Shown: positions 20,553 to 30,170 of the stretch, piece after piece | Layout: the number at the start of each line of letters is the position of its first letter | How positions within the stretch are numbered: the stretch's first letter is position 1 | Assembly (NCBI RefSeq): GCF_027943255.1 | Contig: NC_072896.1 | Span: forward strand, 45,224,501 to 45,288,500 | DNA length: 64,000 nucleotides | Source of the DNA: Anastrepha obliqua | Lineage: Eukaryota; Arthropoda; Insecta; Diptera; Tephritidae | Direction: 5' to 3' | Notes under the pieces: model-generated | What the model saw: the letters and a program-made list of their open reading frames with translations, nothing else | Databases searched by the model: none | What the model was told of the DNA's origin: nothing | Made by a program: the position numbers and the translations under genes

Positions 20553-21611
20553 CTAATACCGCGTATTGCCACCTCTGTTCCTCTTAACAGCCTGCAACCT
20601 TTGAGGCATATTCGAAATGCAGTTTCGAATCATTCTCTGCGGAATCCGTCGCCACGTTTCAACTAACGCCCGCTCTAATGCAGGTAAGGTTCTAATGTTG
20701 GGGTGAAACCGACGTAATCGACGCTTCAGGATATCCCAGACATGCTCGATTGGGTTAAGATCAGAGCTCATCGCTGGATGCCTCAACAACGTTATTTCGT
20801 GTCTTCCAAAAAACTGACGGGTGATGTTTGCTGTGTGAGGGCGAGCATTGTCTTGCATAAAAATGAATCCCCTAGTGTTTTGCCGTAGAGGCAAGACAAC
20901 GGGTCGCAAGATGTCGTCAATGTAACGTCTAGCATTCAGATTTTGGCGGATAATAACCAAAGGAGTTCGCGTGAACCGTGAAACTCCTCCCCAAACCATT
21001 ATTGATCCTCCATTATAAGCAGCTACGGACTGAGTGAAGTTTCGTGAAAATCGCTCTCCCCGACGACGCCAAACTCGGGATCTTCGGTCATTACCATACA
21101 AGCAAACTCGACACTCATCAGAAAACAGAACATTGTTCCATTGCCTCATGGTCCAATTAGCGTGTTGGCGAGCGTAAGCCAACCGGGCACGACAATGCGC
21201 GGTTGTCAACATCGGAACTCGGGCAGCCCTTCTTGTTCGCACTCCAGCCTCACGGAGACGATTTCGAATCGTTTGAACAGAAACGTTCCGCGGCTGTTGT
21301 CGTCGTTGCCGTTGCTGTTGTCGTTGTTGTTGACGGTTTGGAACATTCCGGGCGACAACGTTTGCAGGAATAAACGGTTCTTGACGAACACGTCGAACGA
21401 TCGTTCGATCATCGCGAGGGGTGGTCACGCGACGACGACCTTGTCCAGCTCGTCGTTCATAGCCATCCGTTTCCAAATACCGATTATAAGCCCGAGATAC
21501 GACAGAGGAGCTAACGTTCAGTTGTTGCCCAACTTCACGATAAGTGTGACCTTCTTCTACAAGAGTCACTAATCGAGCGACTTCTGGCGCGGATAAATGC
21601 CGGCGAGGCAT
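20553..21611 (-). CDS. Tc1-family transposase, intact (352 aa)
   Basis: Cut-and-paste DNA transposase acting in the nucleus on its own inverted repeats at TA targets. The N-terminus has paired-type helix-turn-helix regions (residues ~7-50 and ~110-125) with an AT-hook-like GQGRRR at 57-62. The DDE core has D165 (LFSDECR), D254 (MQDNARPHT) and E289 (SSDLNPIEHVWD), a DD34E spacing. Length is within the usual 330-360. An arginine/glutamine-rich insert (~91-108) separates the two DNA-binding parts. The ATG at 21611 gives the MPRRHL start shared with the fragment at 5834. No frame break was seen, so it may be active. Arginine-rich composition differs from the AT-rich neighbourhood. Confidence 0.95.
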   Translation of the reverse strand: MPRRHLSAPEVARLVTLVEEGHTYREVGQQLNVSSSVVSRAYNRYLETDGYERRAGQGRRRVTTPRDDRTIVRRVRQEPFIPANVVARNVPNRQQQRQQQRQRRQQPRNVSVQTIRNRLREAGVRTRRAARVPMLTTAHCRARLAYARQHANWTMRQWNNVLFSDECRVCLYGNDRRSRVWRRRGERFSRNFTQSVAAYNGGSIMVWGGVSRFTRTPLVIIRQNLNARRYIDDILRPVVLPLRQNTRGFIFMQDNARPHTANITRQFFGRHEITLLRHPAMSSDLNPIEHVWDILKRRLRRFHPNIRTLPALERALVETWRRIPQRMIRNCISNMPQRLQAVKRNRGGNTRY

Positions 21612-21950
21612 GATGAAAAATTAAAAAAAAATTAAGTTTGCGAAAACTTTGAATTAATTTTTTTTTACCAAAAATTTAAAAATCTCGAGTTTTGACAAAA
21701 ACTGTTGTTTGGTTTTTTTAACCAAGAAAGCAGGATAGTCTTAAAAAAACTGTTTTTTAGACACTTTGTGTAACGCAGAAAAATTAATTGCTCCAATATT
21801 CGTAAAACGAATATTCGACCTGCCTTGGGGGTATCAACTTTTAATTTGTTCGATAAATTTTTTAATACGAAAATTAAGGTGTAGACCTTTTTTTATGCTT
21901 TGTTGATAGGCTATAACTTTATGAAAAAAGAAAAAAAAAAAAAAAAATTC

Positions 21951-22840
21951 AAAAAATTTTTTCAAAAAAAAATTTTTTTTCGAAAATTTTCGAAATTTTT
22001 TTTTGTGTTTCTTTTTTTGAACTAATGCAGTATCTGGTGCAGAATTGAGAAAAAAAGTGAGAGAAAAAAAGATTTTTCCATTTCAAAAAAATTACAAAAT
22101 GTTTAAGGGTAAACATCTTGTTCCTTAAATTTTTTTAAAAATTTTGATTGATCGGCCCGGAAAAACGGTTCAGTGGATCAATCTAAAAATTTACAGGGTT
22201 ATTAGGGATACATTAAGGTGAAAAAAACCCTGAAAACCGTTGCTCAATGCTCAATATTTGCGGTGATACAGCCGATTTTCCAAATCAAGAGAAAAATTCA
22301 ATTTTTTCCACTTTTTGCAGGGAAGTACTGAAAGAAAAAAAAATTTCGCCGTGAAACGTCTACACGGAATTTTATGGGGAATTTATTGCAGATTCCAAAA
22401 CCGTCCTCCAATTTCCGATGCGACCATTCGTTGTCGAGATATCGCTGCTTGAGGACAAAAGGGTCCTTTCTTGTTCAATTCCGGATATCTCCGTGACACA
22501 TGGACGTAGGAAGAATTTAAAAAAAGGAAAATGAAGCTGAATAATCAGGCTTTCTGGTCCATATGATCGCTTTATCGAAAAAATTTTTTTCGAGCCCGTG
22601 GAGCCCAAGAAAGAAAGATAAAAATTTGGAAATTTTTTTTTTCGTCATACTTTTTCAGATTGCGTTGAAACCGTGGCCTGGCAAAATTTTTGCTCCACGG
22701 ATTCGAAAAGTAGAGCCCTGGAGCTTCAAAATGCTTTTTTTAAATTTCTGGTACGATCATTTTTCACATAGATACAGTCCGTCAAAAAACCTGAAAAAAT
22801 TTGAATTTTTTTCTTGCTCCCTTAATTTTTGTGAGGAGTG
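21951..22840 (-). repeat. Right ~890-bp terminal inverted repeat of the Tc1 element
   Basis: Reverse complement of the left arm. Ends CTTGCTCCCTTAATTTTTGT then GAGGAGTG before the TA duplication. Confidence 0.85.
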
Positions 22841-22876
22841 TATATTATATTGTAATACTTATTTTTCAGCAATAAA

Positions 22877-24389
22877 ATGCCAAAACTTAAGAATAGGTGT
22901 GTTCGGGGATGCGTCAGGGCTCAACGGATTTTCAATTTTCCAAGTCAGAAGAAATACGGTGCCAGTTGAGTTATGACAATACACTTTTTAGTAGAGCTTT
23001 TTAAAGTAGATATATAAGTACTTTTGTGTAATTGTGTCATAGCTATAGTAAGCTCAGGTACTTATAAATGTAGTAAACTACTCATTTCTGTTATTGCCTC
23101 GGGAGAAAACTGAAGAGCAAGTCTAACAAGTAGCAAGAACTAACATTTAGAGTCGAGTTAAAGGTTTTATTATTTGCATTTCAATATAATGTAGTTAGAA
23201 GTTAAACTCATTAACCCCAAATTAGAGGCATTAAGTTTTGGTTATAAGTACTAGGGATCTTATTTACTCTTACCTAGATATGCTATTTGGCTTGATCGCT
23301 TGGGTGCAGGGAAAAGAAAGTCAAAATATCTTTATGCCTGCGAGACCCATTTCTCCAGTGAAATGAAGTTTAAAAATAAATTGATACCTGACGCAATTCC
23401 CGATAATAACCTCTTAGGTAAATCACATTTACCAACACCCAGTTTTAAATGTGATATTGCGAGTCCTAATTCGATTATCGAATTAGGAACGGATGATTTT
23501 TTGCCACAATCGTTAGAAGACCGCATGGATTCATGCGGTGAATCTAACAATTTATTTTTACTTGCATCAGTTGCAGAAGAGGCTAAGGGGGAAATAAGGG
23601 ATTTTAGTACAAAAAATTTGGGAGCACATTTTTGTGAAAGAGGAAGTCAGACAAACTTATGTTTAACGTCTGTTGTAGATAGTGAACAGAAATTGAAAAG
23701 GGGAAAATTCCAAGCTGAAGACAATTTTAGAAGAGAAAGGCAGATATATTTGCTACTTAAAAAATCAGTTAGCAGAAGTTTCAAAAAAATTTTAAAAATT
23801 AGAAAAAGAAATTTCCGATAAGGAAAAGAGTTTTCAGCAAAGTCAGAGTTTCCGTAGAAATCTTCCTCCTCAAGTTAGTAGCATAGTTGAAAATAGTTTA
23901 AAAAACTGTAATCGCCAACCCAATGGTCGTAGATATGACAACTATTTCAAAACTTTGGGTTTAGGTGTATATTTTCTGTCTCCAGTAGCTTATAAGCACT
24001 TAAAGTTGCTTCTTAGATTCCCTCAAGAAAGAACTCTCGACGAGTTCGTTTCGGAGTGGCCCCATGACTCCGGTTGTAGTAGTAGTTCTTTGAAATGTTT
24101 AGAGTTAAGAAGTCGGGGTTTCACACAGGATCAAAAATTCGTGTCTGTCTTATGTGACGAAATGGCACTTAAGAGTCATATGCAATATGTCGCCAAATAT
24201 GATAAGATTATAGGAGTTGAGGATTACGGTAACGAGAATCGAACATGTAGAATAGGGAATAGTGCTATGACTCTTATGGTTCAAGGCATAGGTGGAGTAC
24301 CTTGGACCCACCCATTATCATATTTTATTGTCCATGGCTCATGTAAAGGGAATGTTGCTAAGAAATTTATTTTTGAGGCCATTACCTAA
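22877..24389 (+). pseudogene. P-like THAP transposase, copy 2
   Basis: Exon 1 (22877-22965) encodes the first THAP half, MPKLKNRCVRGC and RIFNFPSQKK. Exon 2 starts at 23278 after TTACCTAG and gives the second half: YAIWLDRL, YLYACETHF, LIPDAIP. The intervening intron has lost its donor (CCAG|TTGAGT here, CCAG|GTGAGC in copy 1). A long linker with a frameshift near 23820 leads to the RNase-H-like core: RGFTQDQKFVSVLCDEMALK (catalytic D region), MTLMVQGIGGVPW and YFIVHGSCKGNVAKKF. The reading stops at 24387-24389. The GTP-binding and C-terminal domains are missing. It would have bound DNA through THAP and cut P-type ends. Confidence 0.8.
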
Positions 24390-24405
24390 CTACAAATTAC
24401 ACCGT

Positions 24406-25055
24406 GCAACACTGAAAATACACCTGATAAATTACACACTGTAGGTTGTTTATATGGTCGAATAATGCATAAAAATATTTTTGTTATATTTTTTGTACCC
24501 TCCAATTTTTATTTATTTATAAAAAACCGTTTTTTCAGACTTTGCGTGGTAATCTACGAATATCTCTGTAATTTTTTCACCGATTTTCAATATTTTATAT
24601 TATATGTTTTGAAAAGGATATTGTCAGACCTTTCAAATGATGTACAACAAGTAATTATTCAAACTAGTTAGTTGTGATTTTTATTTGATTAAACCTGGAG
24701 AAAGTGCTTTTTTTTAATCATTTTTTTAACTTTAACAATTTTTTATTGCATAATTTTACAACAAAATTAAAGATGTTTGTTAATATTCTTTGAGTGCATT
24801 TATTAACGAAGAAATTAATGTATTACTTTCAATAATCGGATAAAAATTGCGTAAACTACGCTAGCTTTCCGTAAATAGAAAATATGGGCCATCATGTGTA
24901 TTGCAGTGTGTACAATGTATTGGTCATACATTTTTTGTCAACTTTGAAAATTGGGATGAAGTTGTTCTGACTTGGAGTAAAAAGAACAATCATACTGTTT
25001 TTTATATACATTTTTTTGTTGATTTTACATACCTAACTTTTTCTAAAAATGTTTA
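24406..25055. other. AT-rich interval, no gene seen
   Basis: Follows the break in P-like copy 2. Small open frames are hydrophobic and AT-driven. Nothing recognised. Confidence 0.5.
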
Positions 25056-26697
25056 CCCGACCTTCGTCTTTTTAAAGAAGAATCGCTCGTCTCGCGTTTG
25101 AGCGACCAACAGTAATCCGCCAACATATGTATTTTGTTTTTTCCGAGGAAACGTTTTTCAATTGACGCAATTTCTTGATGAAACCTTTCTTTCCCCTTGT
25201 TCGTCGCTGAATTTTCCAAGGTTCTCCGGAAAGAAGTCTAAATGTGAATGCAAAAAGTGAATTTTGATGGACATTCTACATCCCATGTCTCCGTAGGGCC
25301 GTAAAAATTCATTCACGACGGCAACGGAGTTCACTTCTTTTTTTTTCCAAAAAGTTTTCACAAAGAGAAATGAAACTCATCCATGCTCTTCTTTCCACCG
25401 GATTCAGTTTCTTAGTGAAATTTCCATCCTTCATGATTTTGCGAATTTGCGGTCCAACGAATATCGCTGCACAATAACGGAAAATTTTTTATATTGTACA
25501 ATAATACAATAGGTTATATTTCCATGGAATAAGCACATCAATTTTCTAATACTTAAAAAATTGTTTTTATTTCAGACGATTACTTGCTACTTTCATTTTA
25601 TTTGAAATGTAATACCTTCTTTAATTTTGGCATCACTCAGCTTAGGGAAAGTCGTTTTTAAGTGTGAAAAAGCTTCACTGTCTTTATCTAGACGTTTCAC
25701 AAACTGCTTCATGTAGCCGAGTTTCAAGTGCAATGGCGGTAATATGATTTTATCAGCTTTTACTAATTGAATGTTAACAACATTGTTTTTTCCGATTTTG
25801 AAAAACTTTCACAATGGCCACTCTTTTCGATCATAGTGATTGCTAGCACGACTATCCCATTCACAAAAATAACAGGGATATTTGGTGTAACCTCCTTGCA
25901 TTCCGAAAAGAATCATTAAAACTTTGAGGTCAGGGACGATTTCCCATTCATGTTTTGGGTAATTTATCACCCTAAGGATCTTTGCCAAAGTTTCGTATGT
26001 CTCTTTCATATCAGTAGCATATGCCAAAGGCACGGATGGCAACTCGTTGTCGGTGTGTAATAACACAGCTTTTAAACCTGACAAAAAGCATACATCAAAT
26101 TCAGGACTTATGTTTACAGAGAAATCTTTCTTTTTTAAAGCGTAAAATCGATGAAATACTCACTTTTGCACGATCCATCGATGAATAATCGCCAATTTTT
26201 CGATTGATGTTCCGTGTTAAAGCATTGAAACAATTTTTCAACATCTTTACAATAAGTAAGGTTTTGGTCATCGCCATCAATTTCAAAATTGTTATTGAAA
26301 ATAGTCCGCTCAGAGTTTTTCCTTGTTAATATTATTTTGAAATCATTTTCTACAAGATTCCATTGTTTTAATCGTGATGCCAAAACCTCAGCATGTCTGT
26401 ATGAGAGTTCTAGCTCACGTACTAAATCGTTCATATCTGAATTCGAAACAAAATGCCGCTCTTTTGATTCTAACTCAGCTGTGATAAAAGGTTCATCACT
26501 ATGTGAACTATAATATTAGATGAACTGTTATCACCGCTTCTCGAATCATCTACTTTTTTTACTTCAGCTAGCTTGTTTTCATTTTCACTTAAAGATGGTT
26601 TCGTAGCAATTAGCACTTCGAGATACTTTATACTGTTACGTGTTTTGAAGCGCTGACCTTGGAGGTTGGTTTGGCATAATTCGAAGAGTTCGTTCAT
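25056..26697 (-). pseudogene. Orphan DDE-like mobile-element gene with introns
   Basis: A multi-exon minus-strand gene of an abundant but uncharacterised insect family. Blocks in order: MNELFELCQTNLQGQRF; VRELELSYRHAEVLASRLKQ; WRLFIDGSCK; intron ~26160-26080; LKAVLLHTDNELPSVPLAYA; DLKVLMILFGMQGGYTKYPC then CEWDSRA; a stop or frameshift after KEWPL; KADKIILPPLHLKLGYMKQF; intron ~25615-25472; IFVGPQIRKIMKDG; LNPVERRAWMSF; HSHLDFFPENLG and SDEQGER; FHQEIASIEKRF; ADYCWSLKRE, ending at a TAA near 25057. The spaced acidic motifs (FIDGS, DLK, DEQGE) look like a DDE/RNase-H-like core; that is inference. At least two or three frame breaks were seen, so it is likely dead. Confidence 0.55.
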
Positions 26698-26836
26698 GGA
26701 ATTACTTCCATTTGTGAGTATTCATGAGGAAGCGTGGAACTTGACGAGAGCGGACGTGTTCTTAAGCGAAGAAAATAAATAAATAAATAAAATAAAAATC
26801 TTACTGACTAAACAAAAAAAATTTATCAAAAACATT

Positions 26837-27067
26837 ATGAGTGAAAAAGATAATAGCAACAATCTGTATGGATTATTGGAAAATGATTCAAATGAATATC
26901 GTTTTTCCCTAAATAAAAACAATTCGGTCCAGAATACAGAACAAGAAATGTGTACAAATATTACTTATTTAAAGCAAAATGAACCACAAGGTGATCTTAA
27001 CTTACAAAACACAATTCACAACACCAATGCTCTTGACAACTCTCGCTCTAAAAACAATGTACAATAA
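26837..27067 (+). CDS. Hypothetical 76-codon frame
   Basis: ATG-initiated, polar, asparagine-rich frame (MSEKDNSNNLYGLLENDSNE), followed after the stop by a lysine-rich stretch. It could be the start of an element gene running plus-ward into the ISXO2-type fragment at 27.26 kb. No recognised domain, and it may be chance. Confidence 0.25.
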   Translation: MSEKDNSNNLYGLLENDSNEYRFSLNKNNSVQNTEQEMCTNITYLKQNEPQGDLNLQNTIHNTNALDNSRSKNNVQ

Positions 27068-27254
27068 AAAGAAGAAAAAAGCAAAGAGACGGGAAAACCA
27101 ACGAACGTCGCGATATTGAAGAAGGTAATGATGAAATTCAAAACATTTCAGCAATTTGAAACTTTTCAATCCTAAAGACAGAGTTTTCGAAGAGTATCTT
27201 CTCCATATGGTATGGTAAGGAAAGTTCTTCACGATGTATGTATGTACATATGCC

Positions 27255-27395
27255 CGAAGATTGGGAAACTTCTTCAACTGCCATAAAAATCAGGGCCAGT
27301 GGAAGTTGGTTCGAAAGCGCAAAGCTACCGCTGCCACCCATTTGTATGTGTTAAATGTACGCGTATGAGCATCGAGAGTCAGCGCAAAGCATATT
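27255..27395 (+). pseudogene. ISXO2-type transposase fragment, copy 4
   Basis: The plus strand reads IRASGSWFESAKLPLP, a stop, and MYAYEHRESAQS, matching the ATETWFEQCKISLPHIF then MYAYAHRWSHAN region of copy 2. The fragment is too short to show any catalytic motif. Confidence 0.6.
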
Positions 27396-27785
27396 TTTTT
27401 TTAATTTAATTATAGTTTATGCTATCTCATGATTTAGGCAATGTATATATATAAAGCTTATAAAGTTATTTTGAAAATTGTTTCTGTGGATTTACCTCCA
27501 CCTTTATTTGGAACTAATTCTGGTTACAGTTTTGCTTAGTTTAGTTTATATGATCTATGCAATTTTACCTGGGAGCTTAGAGATCCATAAGTAAAAACAC
27601 TTTTAGCTGGTTGTCGAAAAATGTCGCCAAGAGCGCTTGTTTACAAAACGCTTTTTTATGTAATATGGTTGCATAAAAAAGTATTAAATTTTATAGAAAA
27701 TCGTATCAAAATGTCTAAAAAATGACGTAGAAATTCAGATATTCAGATTCAGATTCTATTGTTTTTAATATATATATGTATATAA
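27396..27785. other. AT-rich interval, no gene seen
   Basis: Nothing recognisable between the ISXO2-type fragment and the SINE. Confidence 0.45.
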
Positions 27786-28090
27786 TTGGCGCGTACACCC
27801 TTTTTGGGCGTTTGGCCGAGCTCCTCCTCCTATTTGTGGTGTGCGTCTTGATGTTGTTCAACAAATGGAGAGACCTACAGTTTCGAGCCGATTCCGAACG
27901 GCAGCTATTTTTATGAGGAGCTTTTTCATGGTAGAAATACACTCGGAGGTTTGCCATTGCCTGCCGAGGGGCGACCGTTATTAGAAAAATGTTTTTATTA
28001 ATTTTGCTTTCATTGAGATTCGAACCAACGATCTCTTTGTGAATTCCGAATGGTAATCACGCACCAACCCATTCGGCTACGGCGTCCGCC
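27786..28090 (-). mobile_element. tRNA-derived SINE, full-length copy
   Basis: On the minus strand it starts with a tRNA-like head, GCCGTAGCCGAATGGGTTGG (box A), and carries box B GGTTCGAATCT (complement of 28016-28026), typical of internal RNA polymerase III promoters. The body has CGGTCGCCCCTCGGCAGGC-like and GAGTGTATTTCTACC motifs, and the tail ends near GGCCAAACGCCC. There is no poly(A). Five other whole or partial copies lie in this window. The source tRNA was not assigned. Confidence 0.8.
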
Positions 28091-28644
28091 TAAAAGATAA
28101 CATTGAATATGTTGATGTATGATATTTTATAGTACGGCAAAGTGCAACATTTTATTTGATGAAGGTAGCAGTCTCATTTACAATTTTTTATTAGACGTAT
28201 ACCCGTATGTCGCGCTTGGAAAAATATTAAAAGGTAAGTTGGGTAAAGATAATTTTGACAGGTGGTACTCCAGCGCTTTAATGGCTTCAAAGCTTAGTTA
28301 GCTGGACCATTAATACCATTAAGTTGAGTATATTAAAAGCTGAACGCCTAAGGAAACAGCAGCTAGTCAGGTATTTAGCGTTACGGGCTTGATGAGTCGA
28401 ATTGTACTAATGTGAAAGTGAGACCATAAAAATATATTTGCCATCATAAATAATAAATCGTGTGCGCACCCAATTCCTCCATAGGTTATAGATTTTAATA
28501 GCGGCAGCAGCAGTTCTTTGAGCAGTGTTTTGCATTTGCAAGCGTGAGAGAAATTCGCGACTGCAAGCCCAAGTAGTAGCAACGAAAGTGCTAGAGCTTT
28601 TGCTACTACGAGAAAGAGTAAGAAGAAATGCTGAAAATGAATTA
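28091..28644. other. Interval with weak coding-like patches
   Basis: A plus-strand frame at 28119-28301 (CNILFDEGSSLIYNFLLDVY) has a coding-like feel but no recognised family. The rest is featureless. Confidence 0.35.
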
Positions 28645-29360
28645 AGTGTAAATCAATTAAGCGGAGTTTACTCCCGTAGTAAAGAAAGTGACGTTTTTAA
28701 GAATAGCAAGTTTTGTCAAAAATGTCTACGTTCGTCTCGAAAAAAAGCATTTGCGGCATGTCATGCTACATTATTCCCTTTTAAAGAAAAGTGCAGTTGA
28801 AACGTGTCGCTTATTTATCAATATTTACGGTAATCACGCTCCAGCAAATACAACTTGTGAAGAGTGGTTTCGACGCTTCTAAAGTGGTAATTTCGGTGTA
28901 AGTGATAAAGATCGCGATCTGGTGGGATCGGAAAGGTGTCATCAATTATGAACTCCTTAAACCATCTGAAACTATCACTGGCGATCGTTACCGACTGCAG
29001 CTAATGCGCTTGAATAGAGCGCTCAAGGAAAAGCGGTCGGAATGGGACGGTATACAGGTACATGACAAACTGATTTTGCTGCATGACAACGCCAGGCCAC
29101 ACGTTGCTAAATCGGTCCAGAAATATTTAGAGGGACTGAATTGAGAAATCTTGCCTCACCCGCTGTACTCCCCAGACATTGCACCTTCGGATTACCATCT
29201 GTTCTGCTTACCGATCAATAAGGGCTGACCCTTATTGAAGAGCGGCTCACTTCTTACGAGAGCATCGCAAACTGGCTCAAGTCGAAAGAACTCGAATGTT
29301 TCGCCAGAGGAATCCGTATGTTGCCTGAAAGATGGAGTGAAATTGTAGTTTCATGAGCCA
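28645..29360 (+). pseudogene. Mariner (Mos1-like) transposase with internal deletion
   Basis: N-terminal helix-turn-helix region: KKHLRHVMLHYSLLKKSAVE, ANTTCEEWFRRF, a stop, then SGNFGVSDKD. This is joined near 28918 to the late core IWWDRKGVINYELLKPSETI, ILLHDNARPHVAKSV (second D), and after a stop ILPHPLYSPDIAPSDYHLF (third D of DD34D). About 130 residues, including the first catalytic D, are deleted. A related fragment lies at 51.2 kb. Confidence 0.85.
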
Positions 29361-29918
29361 TTGGCCATTCACATTATATAATGCATTATTTAATTGAAAA
29401 GACGGAAACTTATACCCATACCCAATATATATGTAAGTATTTGCGAGTATGTCTGTACATATGCCTGCGGCATATTTCTTAAGCTGAGTTTTGCTTTGAA
29501 ATATTTTACAATAACAGTCATTTTCGGTATTTGTTGAAAGAAGTCAGATTCATCATGTTAACATTTAGTGGACCCAGGGCAAGCCGCTATCTCCGAACCT
29601 GTCCTTTGTACGCTGCCTATTTGGTGATATTAACCACCGCACTCGGTTAAGAGCTAAAACTGGTCTTGTGAAGAGGAAAGATACACATTCCAGAATTTGG
29701 TTTGAATGTACTGATGAAGATGCACTTACAAGTAAGTTCTTTCCTTATGTTTTTGGATGCTAATATCTTAGTGTCCAACATGACCGTTCAAAGCCAAAAT
29801 CCTTATCTACGATATTTTTTTCAGTCCGTCTTCCGTCTCACTTTTGACTGTGTTAACTTTTCATGCTTGTTTAAAAACGGCTTTTACTAGAGGTTAAGTA
29901 CAGTTTGCTCTATGCATA
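29361..29918. other. Interval with one exon-like patch
   Basis: At about 29600-29735 a plus-strand frame reads FGDINHRTRLRAKTGLVKRK and ends next to a GTAAGTTC donor-like site. It is exon-like but unrecognised. TA at 29917-29918 is the left target duplication of mariner A. Confidence 0.35.
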
Positions 29919-30170
29919 GCACCTTGATCGAAAAGTTCCCGGAACAACCGGCAGGTGACACACTGATTTGAATTCTGTTCTCTGTTATTGTTTGGTTGGC
30001 ACATCTGTGATTGACGTTTCTACCAAAATTTTATAGCCATTGCTTGGCATTCGTAAAAGTTAAACCGTCGTGAGTGAATCTACCACTGCTTTCGATTTTT
30101 TTAAATTTAAAAATGGATTGAATTTGCAACAACGAGCGTTAAAAATGTGTTCAATGGTGCAAAAACCTTA

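Larger units (their letters stand above)
19385..22840 (-). mobile_element. Complete Tc1 element with ~890-bp terminal inverted repeats
   Basis: Flanked by TA on both sides (19383-19384 and 22841-22842). The left end begins AACTCCTCACAAAAATTAAG and the complement of the right end begins CACTCCTCACAAAAATTAAG. The two arms match for about 890 bp (19385 to ~20275 and ~21951 to 22840) with only a few differences seen, such as one base at 19987 against 22241. The intact transposase lies between the arms on the minus strand. The paralogous P-like copy at 59.06 kb has the uninterrupted site. Long, nearly identical arms and an open transposase point to a recent insertion. Confidence 0.9.
19263..24405 (+). 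mobile_element. P-like THAP transposon, copy 2, split by a Tc1 insertion
   Basis: Homologous to the P-like copy at 58981-61640. The 5' part 19263-19384 aligns with 58981-59064. The Tc1 element 19385-22840 then intervenes, and homology resumes at 22841 and runs to about 24395. Beyond that the copies diverge abruptly, so the GTP-binding and C-terminal regions are missing. No terminal repeats could be identified. Confidence 0.75.

Noticed and set aside
24481..24671. Membrane-like short frame after P-like copy 2
   Set aside because: Hydrophobicity follows from T-rich sequence; no homologue recognised and no start context.
28000..28090. Possible functional tRNA gene
   Set aside because: Box A and box B are present, but the cloverleaf is not convincing and the same head occurs fused to a common SINE body at other sites.
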